DNA of 64,000 nucleotides from Nocardioides sp. BP30 (GCF_029873215.1 NZ_CP123620.1:1364001-1428000); one strand, 5' to 3'; counted from the stretch's first letter, positions 1-9,076 are shown. Program-made: numbers and translations. Notes: generated by a model not told the origin, from the letters alone.

Positions 1-24
1 CCAGGCTGACGGCACAATGGCCGC

Positions 25-699
25 ATGCGAACGACGGTGGTGGCAGCGGCGATCCTGCGCGGCGACCGGTTGCTGGCGTGCCGCCGTACGGCGCCGCCGG
101 AGGCCGCCGGCCGGTGGGAGCTCCCCGGCGGCAAGGTGGAGGCCGGCGAGACACCGGAGGCGGCGCTGGTGCGCGAGATCGGCGAGGAGCTCGGCTGCCT
201 GGTCGAGGTCGGGGAGTGGCTCGAGGCGACCGTCGCGATCAGTGAGACCCACGAGCTGCGGGCGGCGCTGTGCGAGGTGGTCGCCGGCGAGGTCCGCCCG
301 CGCGAGCACGACCAGATCCGCTGGCTGGGACCCGACGAGCTCGACGACGTCGACTGGCTCGAGCCGGACCGGCCCTTCATCGCACTGATCGCCGGAGCGG
401 GCGACGGCGACCCGGCGAGCCTCAGGGCGGTCTTCTTCGACGCCGACGACGCCCTCGCCGTCGAGCAGACCCTGCTCGCGGACGGCTGGTCGGCGTCCCG
501 GTCGCGCCAGCGCTTCCAGGGCGAGGACGACGACGAGGATCACCCGTGGGTGGTGGAGACGAACGCGCCGGAGTTCGTCGTGGAGCTGCTGGTCGACGAG
601 TACGACGGCTGGCTGGATGTGGCCGATCCGGGAGCTGACACCTCGATCGCGCCGGAGCCGCTGCCGGACGCCCCGAAACGGGTGAAGCGGCCCCTCTAG
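25..699 (+). CDS. Nudix hydrolase (MutT type) with C-terminal extension
   Basis: A 224-residue Nudix pyrophosphohydrolase, probably cleaving modified nucleoside triphosphates to monophosphate and pyrophosphate in the cytosol. The Nudix box starts at Gly35-Gly36 and ends with REIGEELG at residues 50-57, including the metal-binding glutamates. The Nudix fold should occupy about residues 1-130. The last ~90 residues are acidic, contain EYDGW, and are not needed for a plain MutT. They resemble RraB-like RNase E inhibitor domains in general pattern, which is inference only. mshB starts 10 bases after the stop, so co-transcription is likely. The exact substrate cannot be told from sequence. Confidence 0.85.
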   Translation: MRTTVVAAAILRGDRLLACRRTAPPEAAGRWELPGGKVEAGETPEAALVREIGEELGCLVEVGEWLEATVAISETHELRAALCEVVAGEVRPREHDQIRWLGPDELDDVDWLEPDRPFIALIAGAGDGDPASLRAVFFDADDALAVEQTLLADGWSASRSRQRFQGEDDDEDHPWVVETNAPEFVVELLVDEYDGWLDVADPGADTSIAPEPLPDAPKRVKRPL

Positions 700-709
700 A
701 ATCGGACGT

Positions 710-1645
710 GTGACCGAGCCTGCCGCCGAGCCCGCCCAGCGCCTCCTCCTCGTCCATGCCCATCCCGACGACGAGTCGATCGGTCAGGGCGCCACCATGG
801 CCAAGTACCTCGCCGAGGGTCGCGGGGTGACCCTGGTGACCTGCACGGCCGGCGAGATGGGGGAGATCCTGGTCCCGGAGCTGGAGCACCTGGGCGCCGA
901 CCAGGAGGACCGCCTGGGGGAGCACCGGCGGGGCGAGATCGCCGAGGCGATGAAGGCGCTGGCCGCCCCCGACGGCCGCGGGATCGACCACCGCTGGCTC
1001 GGTGGCTTCGGTCGCTACCGCGACTCCGGCATGCAGTGGCACGCGGACGGCTACGCCATCCCCGCCGACACCATCCACGACAACGCGTTCTGGCGCGCCG
1101 ACCTCACCGAGGCCTCCCAGCACCTGGTGCAGATCATCCGCGAGGTGCGCCCGCAGGTGCTGGTGACCTACGACCAGTTCGGCAACTACGGTCACCCCGA
1201 CCACATCCAGGCGCACCGGGTCGCGATGTACGCCGCGCAGCTCGCCGCGGTCCCGTCGTACCGCAAGGATCTGGGGGAGGCGTGGGAGATCAGCAAGATC
1301 TACTGGTCGGCGATCTCCGAGGAGCGGATGCGCGAGGGTCTGCGGAAGATGAAGGAGGCCGGGGAGGAGATCGACTTCTTCGGCGGCGACCCGGACGGCG
1401 ACCTGCCGATGACGACGCCCGACGTCGACATCGCCTGCGAGGTCGACGCGGTCGACCACGTCGAGCAGAAGCTGGCCGCGCTGCGGGCCTACCCGACCCA
1501 GATCAGCGTCGACGGCCCCTTCTTCGCGCTCTCCAACAACGTCGGTGCGCAGGCGTGGGGCTTCGAGGCCTTCCGGATCGCGAAGGGCGCGCTCGGCCCC
1601 GTCGACGAGAACGGTCACGAGACCGACCTCTTCGCCGGGCTCTGA
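710..1645 (+). CDS. mshB: N-acetyl-1-D-myo-inositol-2-amino-2-deoxy-glucopyranoside deacetylase (mycothiol biosynthesis)
   Basis: A 311-residue LmbE/PIG-L family zinc deacetylase that removes acetate from GlcNAc-inositol in mycothiol synthesis, a cytosolic step specific to actinobacteria. The AHPDDE motif at residues 17-22 supplies zinc ligands His18 and Asp21 and the catalytic Asp20. GHPDH at 161-165 supplies the third ligand, His165. The length matches MshB, which is longer than generic LmbE proteins. The paralogue Mca (mycothiol conjugate amidase) is the main alternative, but the downstream DUF6113-like gene and fdxA/dapC fit the mshB locus. The start is GTG; the stop lies just before the next gene. 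Confidence 0.87.
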   Translation: MTEPAAEPAQRLLLVHAHPDDESIGQGATMAKYLAEGRGVTLVTCTAGEMGEILVPELEHLGADQEDRLGEHRRGEIAEAMKALAAPDGRGIDHRWLGGFGRYRDSGMQWHADGYAIPADTIHDNAFWRADLTEASQHLVQIIREVRPQVLVTYDQFGNYGHPDHIQAHRVAMYAAQLAAVPSYRKDLGEAWEISKIYWSAISEERMREGLRKMKEAGEEIDFFGGDPDGDLPMTTPDVDIACEVDAVDHVEQKLAALRAYPTQISVDGPFFALSNNVGAQAWGFEAFRIAKGALGPVDENGHETDLFAGL

Positions 1646-1649
1646 GCCG

Positions 1650-2033
1650 GTGGGTCCTTCCCCGGCGCTGCGGCTGCTGCTCGGCCTCGCGCTGCTCCTC
1701 GGCGGTGCCCTCGTTGGGCTGGCGACGGTGGCGGTGCACGCCTGGTGGTGGGGTCTGCTGCTGGCGGCCGTCGCCTCGATCGCGTGCGTGCTGGCGCTGC
1801 CGGCGCGATGGTGGGCGCAGGTGTCCTTCACCGTCGGGTGGTGGGTGCCGTTCGCGATAGCGATGTTCTCCCGCCGCGAGGGCGACTACGCCGTGGGCCG
1901 GCATCCCCTCGACTACGGTCTGGTGGCGCTGGGGCCGGTGCTCGAGCTGGTAGCCCTGGTCAGGCTGGTACGAGATAGCGCACGGCGTGGTGCTCGCGGA
2001 ACCCCAGCTTCTCGTACATCGCCCGCGCCGTGA
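1650..2033 (+). CDS. Small integral membrane protein (DUF6113-like)
   Basis: About 127 residues with three or four hydrophobic segments and a short polar tail. I place the start at GTG 1650, four bases after the mshB stop, because the open frame upstream of it only reads through mshB out of frame. Small membrane proteins at this position next to mshB are seen in other actinobacteria and are catalogued as DUF6113; that match is from memory. No function is known. Its 3' end overlaps the convergent GNAT gene by about 74 bases, so the last ~25 arginine-rich residues are coded opposite another gene. Confidence 0.6.
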   Translation: MGPSPALRLLLGLALLLGGALVGLATVAVHAWWWGLLLAAVASIACVLALPARWWAQVSFTVGWWVPFAIAMFSRREGDYAVGRHPLDYGLVALGPVLELVALVRLVRDSARRGARGTPASRTSPAP

Positions 2034-2895
2034 CGTTGTCGGTCTCGACGTGCAGCCACACCGTGCGCGCCCCCTGCTCCGCGCCCCACTCGACCAGGTC
2101 GGCCACCAACGCCGTGGCGAGACCGCGTCGACGGTGGTCGGCGTCCACCGACAGACCGTGCAGCCCCAGCCAGTCCCGATCCAGTACGGCGGAGCCGGCG
2201 GCGATCCGCGTCCCGTGATCGTCCCGGATCTCCGCGCGGGCACCCCGAGCGTGTCCGTGGGGCGCCTCGACAAGCTCGGCACAGGCTCCGCCCCCCGGGG
2301 CCAGCAGCCGGTGGAGTCGCGCGAGCGCCGTGGCCTGGAACGACGCGTCTCCTCGCCCGAGCGGCCGCCAGCCGGCGGCGAGGAAGGCCGCCTCCACCTC
2401 GGAGCCCTGCTCGACCTGGGCCATCGGCTCCCGGTCGCGAGCCGCATAGAACGCCAGCAGCCGCTCGGTCGCCTCGGGGAAGGGGAGCCCCGGGGATCCC
2501 ATCGCCAGGCAGGAGTTGGCCCGCTTCAGCAACCGCCCCACGGGTGCCGGATCGGTGCGCAGGAGCCAGCCGCCGAGCTCGGCGGTCTCCAGGCCGGGCA
2601 CCACGCCGAGCCCGCGCAGCTCGGCGTCGCGCGCCGAGACCCGGGTCAGGTGCGAGGGCCTCGGCGGCACGGGCTTGCCGGAGACGATGTCGGCCAGGGC
2701 GATGTCGATCGGTCCGGTCTCGGCGGCCTCCCCGGCGTCCGGGCGCAGCGTCATCGAGCCATCCCCCCACGCCGTGCAGACGCCGAGGAGATCGGTGAAC
2801 GCGGGCCCACCGCTGGGGCCCGACCGGCCCCGGAGCAGACGCCTGATCACGACGCGTTGTCCCACCACATGTGGACCTAGCAGATGCTCGGGCAC
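1960..2895 (-). CDS. GNAT family N-acetyltransferase
   Basis: A 311-residue protein with an N-terminal domain of unknown role (about 1-150) and a C-terminal GNAT fold. The acetyl-CoA-binding region near residues 250-262 reads DADHRRRGLATALV, fitting the R/Q-x-x-G-x-G/A signature. It is followed by LHVETDNVTARAMYEKLGF, typical of GNAT motif B. The acceptor is unknown. GTG start at 2895. It is divergent from fdxA with only 55 bases between the starts. In the linker around 2262-2300 the DNA carries CTCGACAAGCTCGG-like sequence resembling dispersed intergenic repeats elsewhere in the window, so part of this linker may derive from a repeat. Confidence 0.8.
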   Translation of the reverse strand: MPEHLLGPHVVGQRVVIRRLLRGRSGPSGGPAFTDLLGVCTAWGDGSMTLRPDAGEAAETGPIDIALADIVSGKPVPPRPSHLTRVSARDAELRGLGVVPGLETAELGGWLLRTDPAPVGRLLKRANSCLAMGSPGLPFPEATERLLAFYAARDREPMAQVEQGSEVEAAFLAAGWRPLGRGDASFQATALARLHRLLAPGGGACAELVEAPHGHARGARAEIRDDHGTRIAAGSAVLDRDWLGLHGLSVDADHRRRGLATALVADLVEWGAEQGARTVWLHVETDNVTARAMYEKLGFREHHAVRYLVPA

Positions 2896-2950
2896 GCGGT
2901 GATACTAGGCTGTCCACGACCGCCCCTGAAGCTCTCGTAGGAGGATCCGG

Positions 2951-3277
2951 ATGACCTACGTCATCTCCCAGCCCTGTGTCGACGTCAAGGACCGGGCCTG
3001 TGTCGACGAGTGCCCCGTGGACTGCATCTACGAGGGCAAGCGGATGCTCTACATCCACCCCGACGAGTGTGTCGACTGCGGCGCGTGCGAGCCGGTGTGC
3101 CCGGTCGAGGCGATCTTCTACGAGGACGACGTGCCGGAGCAGTGGAAGGACTACTACGACGCGAACGTCAAGTTCTTCGACGACCTCGGCTCCCCGGGCG
3201 GTGCCGCCAAGATGGGCGAGATCGACAAGGACGCCGCCTTCGTGGCAGCGCTCGAGCCGCAGAACCAGGACCACTGA
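2951..3277 (+). CDS. fdxA: Seven-iron ferredoxin
   Basis: A 108-residue ferredoxin of the actinobacterial FdxA/FdxC type carrying [3Fe-4S] and [4Fe-4S] clusters. The first cysteine set reads [17 protein letters not shown] and the second [15 protein letters not shown]. The C-terminal third is the acidic extension of this family. It donates electrons to cytosolic partners such as P450s or other oxidoreductases; the partner cannot be inferred here. The ATG is preceded by a strong AGGAGG ribosome site at about 2939-2944. dapC starts six bases after the stop, a pairing seen in many actinobacteria, so the two probably form an operon. Confidence 0.93.
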   Translation: MTYVISQPCVDVKDRACVDECPVDCIYEGKRMLYIHPDECVDCGACEPVCPVEAIFYEDDVPEQWKDYYDANVKFFDDLGSPGGAAKMGEIDKDAAFVAALEPQNQDH

Positions 3278-3283
3278 TCACCG

Positions 3284-4468
3284 TTGACTGAGGTACGAGC
3301 CCCTCATCAGGCTCAGGAGAGCCCCCTGCGTGCCACGACGGCCGTCTCGGGCAGGCTCCCCGACTATCCGTGGGACAAGCTGACCGCCTACGCCGCCAAG
3401 GCTCGCCAGCACCCCGGCGGCGTCGTCGACCTCTCGGTCGGGACGCCCGTGGACCCGACGCCCCAGGTCGTCCAGGACGCCCTCAAGGCGGCGTCGGACT
3501 CCTCGGGCTACCCGACGACCATCGGCACCCCGGCCGTCCGCCAGGCGGCGATCGACTGGCTCGAGCGCTGCCACGGCGTCACCGGGCTCGGCCCCGACGG
3601 TGTGCTGCCGGTGGTGGGCTCCAAGGAGCTGATCGGCTCGATCGCGCTGCACCTCGGCGTCGGAGCCGGTGATCTGATCGTCTACCCGGAGCTGGCCTAC
3701 CCGACCTACGAGGTCGGGGCGGCGCTGGCCGGCGCGCGCGCCCTCGCCAGCGATTCGTTGACGGCGCTGGGCCCCGCGCGCTCGGGTGCTGACCGGCCGC
3801 GGATCCTGTGGCTCAACAGCCCCAGCAACCCGACCGGGAAGGTGCTGCCCCGCGAGCACCTGCGCAAGGTGGTGGAGTGGTGCCGGGAGCGGGGGACCAT
3901 CCTCATCTCCGACGAGTGCTACATCGAGTGCGCGTGGGAGGGTGAGAAGCCCCTCTCGATCCTGCACCCCTCGGTGTCCGGCGGCTCCCACGACGGCCTG
4001 CTGATCGTGCACTCGCTGTCCAAGCGCTCCAACCTGGCCGGCTACCGTTGCGCCTTCGTCGCGGGTGACGAGTCGCTGGTCGGCGAGCTGCTGGCGGTGC
4101 GCAAGAACCTCGGCCTCATGGTGCCCGGCCCGATCCAGGCGGCGATGACGGCGGCGCTCTGCGACGATGCGCACGCCCGCGAGCAGCACGCCCGGTACGC
4201 CGCTCGCCGCGCGAAGCTGCGCGACGCGCTGGTGCACGCCGGGTTCGTCATCGATCACTCCGAGGCCTCGCTCTACCTGTGGGCACGGCGCCTGACCGAC
4301 GGGACCGGCGAGGACTGCTGGGCCACGGTGGACTGGCTGGCCGAGCGCGGCATCCTGGCCGCTCCGGGTGAGTTCTACGGCAGCGCCGGTCGCGAGCACG
4401 TCCGGATCGCCTTCACCGCCACCGACGAGCGCGTCGACGCGGCGGTGGAGCGGCTCACAGCGGGTTGA
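3284..4468 (+). CDS. dapC: Succinyldiaminopimelate transaminase
   Basis: A 394-residue fold-type I PLP aminotransferase making N-succinyl-LL-diaminopimelate from N-succinyl-2-amino-6-ketopimelate in lysine and peptidoglycan synthesis. The motif HSLSKRSNLAGYR holds the PLP lysine; NSPSNPTG and SDECYIE are the usual substrate and cofactor segments. The position behind fdxA and the presence of dapD and dapE in the same window support DapC over other class I aminotransferases. The TTG at 3284 is the best available start because it gives the full N-terminal arm before GRLPDYPWDKL; no ATG or GTG lies between them in frame. Confidence 0.88.
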   Translation: MTEVRAPHQAQESPLRATTAVSGRLPDYPWDKLTAYAAKARQHPGGVVDLSVGTPVDPTPQVVQDALKAASDSSGYPTTIGTPAVRQAAIDWLERCHGVTGLGPDGVLPVVGSKELIGSIALHLGVGAGDLIVYPELAYPTYEVGAALAGARALASDSLTALGPARSGADRPRILWLNSPSNPTGKVLPREHLRKVVEWCRERGTILISDECYIECAWEGEKPLSILHPSVSGGSHDGLLIVHSLSKRSNLAGYRCAFVAGDESLVGELLAVRKNLGLMVPGPIQAAMTAALCDDAHAREQHARYAARRAKLRDALVHAGFVIDHSEASLYLWARRLTDGTGEDCWATVDWLAERGILAAPGEFYGSAGREHVRIAFTATDERVDAAVERLTAG

Positions 4469-4521
4469 GTCGGCGCGTCGGACAAGGTCGGAGTCAGGTC
4501 CCGCTCGTTAGGGTCGACCTC

Positions 4522-5061
4522 GTGACGACCAGGACTCCGCCTGGCCCGGGACGAGGCTCGTGGCACGCGTGGCGCCGCCGCTGGTGGCTGCCGCCGATGC
4601 TCGTCCTCCTCGCCCTCCTGCTGATCAGCCCCCACGTCGGTCGGGCCGAGCCCAGCGGGAACTACCGGCCGCCGCTGCCCGCCGACGCGCTCGCCTCGGG
4701 CTGCTATCCGCTTCCCACGGGCATGACCATCGACTTCCCTTACCAGGTGCGCAGCGACGGCGACGTCGACGGACCGGGCGGAAGACACCGCCGGCTGGTC
4801 CTGCAGTACGACGAGGTCGACCGGGCGACAGCGCAGCAGCGGATCGCCGCCGCCCTGAGACGGGCCGGACTGCCTGCGGGCAACGCGACGGTGACCTCCT
4901 ACGCCCGCATCCCCTCCGACTCGATCGTGCGCGGCGAGATCGTGCTGACGCTGCCCACCGTCGCGCTGCACAGCGACGTCCCCGATCCCGCCCAGTGCGC
5001 CAACCCGTTCTCGACCAAGCGGTTCCCGCCGGACTGGGCACCCTCGACCCGCTATGCCTGA
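4522..5061 (+). CDS. Membrane-anchored or secreted protein of unknown function
   Basis: About 179 residues. After a basic, tryptophan-rich start (residues ~10-20) there is one hydrophobic segment (LPPMLVLLALLLISP), then an exported domain with cysteines in the mature part and no motif I recognise. I prefer GTG 4522; the open frame reaches back to 4465, but that extension overlaps dapC and adds only a basic tail. The next gene, a polytopic membrane protein, begins eight bases before its stop, so the two are translationally linked and may act together at the cell surface. Confidence 0.6.
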   Translation: MTTRTPPGPGRGSWHAWRRRWWLPPMLVLLALLLISPHVGRAEPSGNYRPPLPADALASGCYPLPTGMTIDFPYQVRSDGDVDGPGGRHRRLVLQYDEVDRATAQQRIAAALRRAGLPAGNATVTSYARIPSDSIVRGEIVLTLPTVALHSDVPDPAQCANPFSTKRFPPDWAPSTRYA

Positions 5062-6535
5062 CCTCGCGGTGGCGGAGGCAGCTGTGCCCGAGTCGCGTGC
5101 CGGTCGCCGGGTGCGGCATCGGCTCGACCTCCTGATCGGTGCGGCGCTGGTGGCCGGCGTGGTCCTGCGGGTGCTGGTCTTCCACCAGATCCGGCAGACC
5201 CCGTTCTCGGGGGACGAGGTGGCCTACGTCGACGGCGGCAAGGCACTGTCCAACCTGCTGCGCGACCTGGCCGGTCTGCACGGCCCCGACACCGCCGAGC
5301 TGCGTCGCGACCTGGTCGGCAGCGGCTGGTTCATGCCGGGCATGTCGCTGCTGCTGGCCCCGCTCTACCTCGTCGCGCCGCACGCGTCCGAGTCGGTGGT
5401 GCGCGGCTGGCTGGGCCTGATCTCGTCGGCCGTCTTCGTGCTTGCGGTCCTCGACGCGCGCCGCGTGCTCGGTCGGTGGTGGGCCCTCGGCCTCGCCGCC
5501 GTGCCGGGGCTGGTGCCGATGTGGCTGCTGTTCAGCTACACCGCCTACGGCGACCTCCTGGCCGGACTCGTCGCCACCCTGCTGATCACCCGGATGGTGG
5601 CGGTGCTGCGGCGGGCCAGCGACGGGACGGTGCCACGGCTGCGCCAGGGTGCGCTGATCGGCTTCCTGGCGATCGCCACCGTCTACCTGCGCTCCTCCTC
5701 CACACCGCTGGTCCTCGGGATCGGCCTGGTGGGGCTGATGGCGGTGCTGTGGTGCGGCCGCCGGGCGCTGGTGCCGCTCCTGCTGGCCGCAGGGGTCTTC
5801 CTCGGACTGCTGATGCCGTGGTCGATCACCGCCTCGGCGACGTTCCACACCCGGGTCCTCACCACCACCTCGGTGCCGATGGCGCTGGCCAACACCTTCG
5901 GCGACCGCACCGAGGTCTGCTACGGGATGTGCGACCCCGGCTCGACGATCTGGTTCTCCCCGGTGCGCTACGCCCGCGAGGTCGCCCGCGCGACGGGCGC
6001 CAGCGAGGTGACGGTGCTGGGCCAGATGTCGGCGTACGCGCGACGCGACATGACGGCCCACGCCTATGCCCGCGACGTCATCGCCAACTGGCACAACTAC
6101 CGCGACGACCCGACCGCGTTCCTCTTCAAGCTGCACCCGCCGGGGGAGAAGGACACCGCCACGGCGCGTTGGATCCAGCGCTGGACCGAGCGCATCTTCG
6201 ACCCGGCGGTCAGGTTCGCGGCGCTGGGCCTGCTGGTCGTCACGCGGCGCTCGCGGCGGGCACAACTGCTGAGCGTCCTGGTCAAGATCGGGATGTTCGG
6301 CCTGCTGCTGCAGCCCTTCGTGCACCTGGCCGGCTCGCGTTACTGGACCACTGCTGCGCCGCTGGCGGCGTTGTCGGGCATGCTCGCGCTGTGGGTGCTG
6401 GTCGGCTGGCTGGATCGGTGGGCCCGCGGCGAGCGCGGCCCGATCGAGGCGCCGTCGCGGTGGCTCACCCTCGCCCAGGTCGCACTCGTGGGGATCGGGG
6501 TCGCGGCGGTGGCGACCATCCAGCTGCTGGCCTGA
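5054..6535 (+). CDS. Polytopic membrane protein, glycosyltransferase 39/ArnT-like layout
   Basis: A 493-residue protein with about ten or more membrane segments. Right after the first segment comes an acidic motif, FSGDEVAYVDGG, in a predicted outside loop. GT-C glycosyltransferases such as PMT and ArnT carry an acidic catalytic pair at the same place. A large extracytoplasmic loop near residues 275-350 would also fit a GT-C enzyme using a lipid-linked sugar donor. I see no second diagnostic motif, so glycosyl transfer is inference. The ATG overlaps the previous gene. The next gene is convergent, with its stop only three bases beyond this one. Confidence 0.6.
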   Translation: MPDLAVAEAAVPESRAGRRVRHRLDLLIGAALVAGVVLRVLVFHQIRQTPFSGDEVAYVDGGKALSNLLRDLAGLHGPDTAELRRDLVGSGWFMPGMSLLLAPLYLVAPHASESVVRGWLGLISSAVFVLAVLDARRVLGRWWALGLAAVPGLVPMWLLFSYTAYGDLLAGLVATLLITRMVAVLRRASDGTVPRLRQGALIGFLAIATVYLRSSSTPLVLGIGLVGLMAVLWCGRRALVPLLLAAGVFLGLLMPWSITASATFHTRVLTTTSVPMALANTFGDRTEVCYGMCDPGSTIWFSPVRYAREVARATGASEVTVLGQMSAYARRDMTAHAYARDVIANWHNYRDDPTAFLFKLHPPGEKDTATARWIQRWTERIFDPAVRFAALGLLVVTRRSRRAQLLSVLVKIGMFGLLLQPFVHLAGSRYWTTAAPLAALSGMLALWVLVGWLDRWARGERGPIEAPSRWLTLAQVALVGIGVAAVATIQLLA

Positions 6536-6537
6536 GG

Positions 6538-7374
6538 CTAGGCGAAGGTGACGGTGACCTGCCGGGCCGATCCGCTGCCGGTGTGCTTCCAGTCGCCGTC
6601 CTTGCCGGTCGACCAGGTCCAGCCGGCGTAGGAGACCTTCAAGACGCCGAGCCGCTGCGCCTCGGCGACGACGTAGTGCGCCACCGCCCAGCCGGCGGTC
6701 GCCGACGGCACGCCGATGGTGGCGGTGCTCCCGCGCACGACCGGTGCGTCCACCACGCCGTCGAATAGGCTGCCGATCTCCTTGCGGAGAGCGGCCGGAT
6801 GGCCGGCACCGGTGTCGGGGACGTCGATGCGACAGGCGAACGCGTGTGGTGAGTATCCGGTCAGCGCCGAGGCCAGCGCACGCGCGTCCGGCTCGTGCTT
6901 GGCGTACGCCGCCGGGTAGGCCGAGCGCTGCACCTTCTGCGCCGCGACGGTGATCTTGAGATTCTCGTAGTTCGGGATCTTGACCAGCGCGTCGTAGAAC
7001 GCGTCGGTGGCGTGGACCGGGTCCAGCACCTGCGAGCGCGTGCCCCATCCCTGGCTGGGCCGCTGCTGGAACAGGCCGAGGGAGTCCCGGTCGCCGCCCT
7101 CGAGGTTGTAGAGCTTCGACTCCTGCATGGCGGTGGCCAGGGCGATCGTCGCCGCGCGCGCCGGCAGGCCTCGTCGGACCGACAGGGCGGTGATCAGCGC
7201 GGCGTTCGCCGCCTGCTCGGGATCGAGGGTGGCCTGGTGCCCGCTGACCGTGGCCGTGCAGTCCTCGGCCTGGGGGATCAGCGAGTGCAGCCTGCCGGTC
7301 AGCGATCGCAGCCCGGCGAACGCCGCCACGCCGACGACCGCGACCACCACGACGGTGATCGCGAGCTTGCGCAC
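6538..7374 (-). CDS. Secreted lysozyme-like/transglycosylase-like protein
   Basis: About 278 residues with an N-terminal membrane/signal segment (RKLAITVVVVAVVGVAAFAG) and an exported domain. Around residues 85-105 it reads MQESKLYN then DSLGLFQQRPSQGWG, matching the E-S...GLFQ pattern of soluble lytic transglycosylases and lysozyme-like folds, with Glu of QES as the candidate catalytic acid. Such proteins are often left hypothetical in actinobacteria. The GTG start at 7374 follows the dapD stop by four bases; the open frame upstream only reads through dapD. Coupling with dapD links diaminopimelate supply to a probable wall enzyme. Catalytic activity is not proven. Confidence 0.62.
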   Translation of the reverse strand: MRKLAITVVVVAVVGVAAFAGLRSLTGRLHSLIPQAEDCTATVSGHQATLDPEQAANAALITALSVRRGLPARAATIALATAMQESKLYNLEGGDRDSLGLFQQRPSQGWGTRSQVLDPVHATDAFYDALVKIPNYENLKITVAAQKVQRSAYPAAYAKHEPDARALASALTGYSPHAFACRIDVPDTGAGHPAALRKEIGSLFDGVVDAPVVRGSTATIGVPSATAGWAVAHYVVAEAQRLGVLKVSYAGWTWSTGKDGDWKHTGSGSARQVTVTFA

Positions 7375-7378
7375 GGCG

Positions 7379-8308
7379 CTAGTTGGCGTGGAGCGCGGCA
7401 TTGAGGGCGATGCCCTCGCCCTTCCACGGCACCGCCTCGACCGTGCCGGTGGTCGAGTTGCGCCGGAACAGCACGTTGCTGGCGCCCGAGAGCTCGCTCG
7501 CCTTGACGACGGTGCCGTCCGGCAGGGTGACCTTGGTGCCGAAGGTGATGTAGGCACCCGCCTCGACCACGCAGTCGTCCCCGAGCGAGATGCCGATGCC
7601 GGAGTTGGCACCCAGGAGGCAGCGCTCGCCGATCGAGATCACCTGCTTGCCGCCGCCGGACAGGGTGCCCATGATCGAGGCACCGCCACCGATGTCGGAG
7701 CCGTCGCCGACCACGACGCCGCCGGAGATGCGGCCCTCGACCATCGAGGTGCCGAGCGTGCCGGCATTGAAGTTGACGAAGCCCTCGTGCATCACGGTCG
7801 TGCCGGCCGCGAGGTGGGCGCCGAGGCGGACGCGGTCGGCATCGGCGATGCGGACGCCGCTGGGGATCACGTAGTCGACCATCCGCGGGAACTTGTCGAC
7901 GCCGTGGACCGTGACGTGCTGGCCGGCCGCCTTCAACCGGGCGCGAGTGAGCTCGAAGCCCTCCACCGCGCACGGCCCGGCGCTGGTCCACACCACGTTG
8001 GTGAGCAGGCCGAAGATGCCGTCCAGGCTCTGCCCGTGCGGCGCGACGAGCCGGTGGGAGAGCAGGTGCAGCCGCAGCCAGACGTCCTGGGTGGTGGCGG
8101 GCGCGGCGTCGAGGTCGATGCTGACCAGCTCGACCGTGCGGGTCACCTGGCGCAGCTCGTCGGTGCCCGACAGCGTGGCCAGCTCGTCGGGAACCGGAGC
8201 GTCCGTCGGGGCCTCTCCGAGCGCCGGGCTCGGGAACCACACGTCCAGCACGGTCGAGTCGTCGGCGGCGTACGTCGTCAGGCCGAAGCCCCAGGCGGTT
8301 CTCGTCAC
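7379..8308 (-). CDS. dapD: Tetrahydrodipicolinate N-succinyltransferase (actinobacterial type)
   Basis: A 309-residue succinyltransferase that uses succinyl-CoA to succinylate tetrahydrodipicolinate, committing it to the succinylase branch of lysine/diaminopimelate synthesis. The middle third carries left-handed beta-helix hexapeptide repeats (for example [23 protein letters not shown] and the [20 protein letters not shown] stretch, shown here in pieces). The N-terminal domain is the longer form found in Mycobacterium and relatives. The start is GTG at 8308. It sits upstream of the lysozyme-like gene on the same strand, four bases apart. dapC and dapE are also in this window. Confidence 0.9.
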   Translation of the reverse strand: MTRTAWGFGLTTYAADDSTVLDVWFPSPALGEAPTDAPVPDELATLSGTDELRQVTRTVELVSIDLDAAPATTQDVWLRLHLLSHRLVAPHGQSLDGIFGLLTNVVWTSAGPCAVEGFELTRARLKAAGQHVTVHGVDKFPRMVDYVIPSGVRIADADRVRLGAHLAAGTTVMHEGFVNFNAGTLGTSMVEGRISGGVVVGDGSDIGGGASIMGTLSGGGKQVISIGERCLLGANSGIGISLGDDCVVEAGAYITFGTKVTLPDGTVVKASELSGASNVLFRRNSTTGTVEAVPWKGEGIALNAALHAN

Positions 8309-8459
8309 GGGGCCGAAGCCTACCGGGGAGGCGGTGGTCGGACGCCATGCGTGTTCCTGCCTCGACGGCCCCGGAGCACCTCAGCAGCCGGTGGCCGGCC
8401 AGGCAGGAGCGGTACGTCGCAGGCGGTCTCCCGATGCGGCTCGACGGCCCCGGAGAGCC

Positions 8460-9011
8460 TCACTCGCCGGTCCGCCCGTCGACGCATTCGCGCAGCAGGT
8501 CGGCGTGGCCGCAGTGCCGGGCGTACTCCTCGACGAGGTGCACCAGGATGTCGCGCACGGTCGTGGTGGCACCGTCGCCGTTGTAGACCACCGTGCGGGC
8601 CATGTCCTCATCGGTCTGCGTGTCCAGCCAGACCTCGGCGCGCTCGATCTCGTGGCGCCAGGCGGCGAAGGCCTCCTCGACGCACGCGGGTGTCCCGACC
8701 GCGCCGGTGAACTCGATGTCGGGGTCCGCGGAGGAGGTGAACGGCCTCGGCTCGTCGAGGTTGCCCTGCAGCGCGCGCTGGAACCACGTCTGCTCGACGT
8801 ACGCCGCGTGCCGGACCAGGCCGAGCAGGCTGAGCTCGCTCGGCGGGACGGACCGGGCGGCGAGCTGCTCGGGGGAGAGGTCGCCGCACTTGAGCTCGAG
8901 GGTGAGCCGGTAGTTGCGCAGGTAGTCACGGTAGGTCGCCAGCTCCCCGACGGCGCCACCGTCCTGGCGCGGGTCGTCCTCGCGAGCCACGAACATGCCG
9001 TCGAATGCCAT
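8460..9011 (-). CDS. DinB/DUF664 family protein
   Basis: About 183 residues, read from the ATG at 9011 (MAFDGMF). Histidines are spaced as in the DinB/YfiT metal-binding four-helix fold: HAAYVEQTWF near the middle and VRDILVHLVEEYARHCGHADLLRE near the C terminus, the last being very typical of DUF664. These enzymes are metal-dependent transferases, often using mycothiol or bacillithiol. Mycothiol would fit an organism with mshB, but the substrate is unknown. The 151 bases between this gene and dapD hold no gene, only a 16-bp direct repeat (8361-8376 and 8440-8455). Confidence 0.75.
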   Translation of the reverse strand: MAFDGMFVAREDDPRQDGGAVGELATYRDYLRNYRLTLELKCGDLSPEQLAARSVPPSELSLLGLVRHAAYVEQTWFQRALQGNLDEPRPFTSSADPDIEFTGAVGTPACVEEAFAAWRHEIERAEVWLDTQTDEDMARTVVYNGDGATTTVRDILVHLVEEYARHCGHADLLRECVDGRTGE

Positions 9012-9076
9012 GCGGCCAGCCAACCGGGCGCGGGCGCTCCGGAGCAACCGCGTTTCGCCCGTGAGACCATGGGCCG

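Noticed and set aside
8361..8455. 16-bp direct repeat between dapD and the DinB-like gene as an attachment site
   Set aside because: Only two short copies, 63 bp apart, and no integrase, tRNA or foreign genes nearby.
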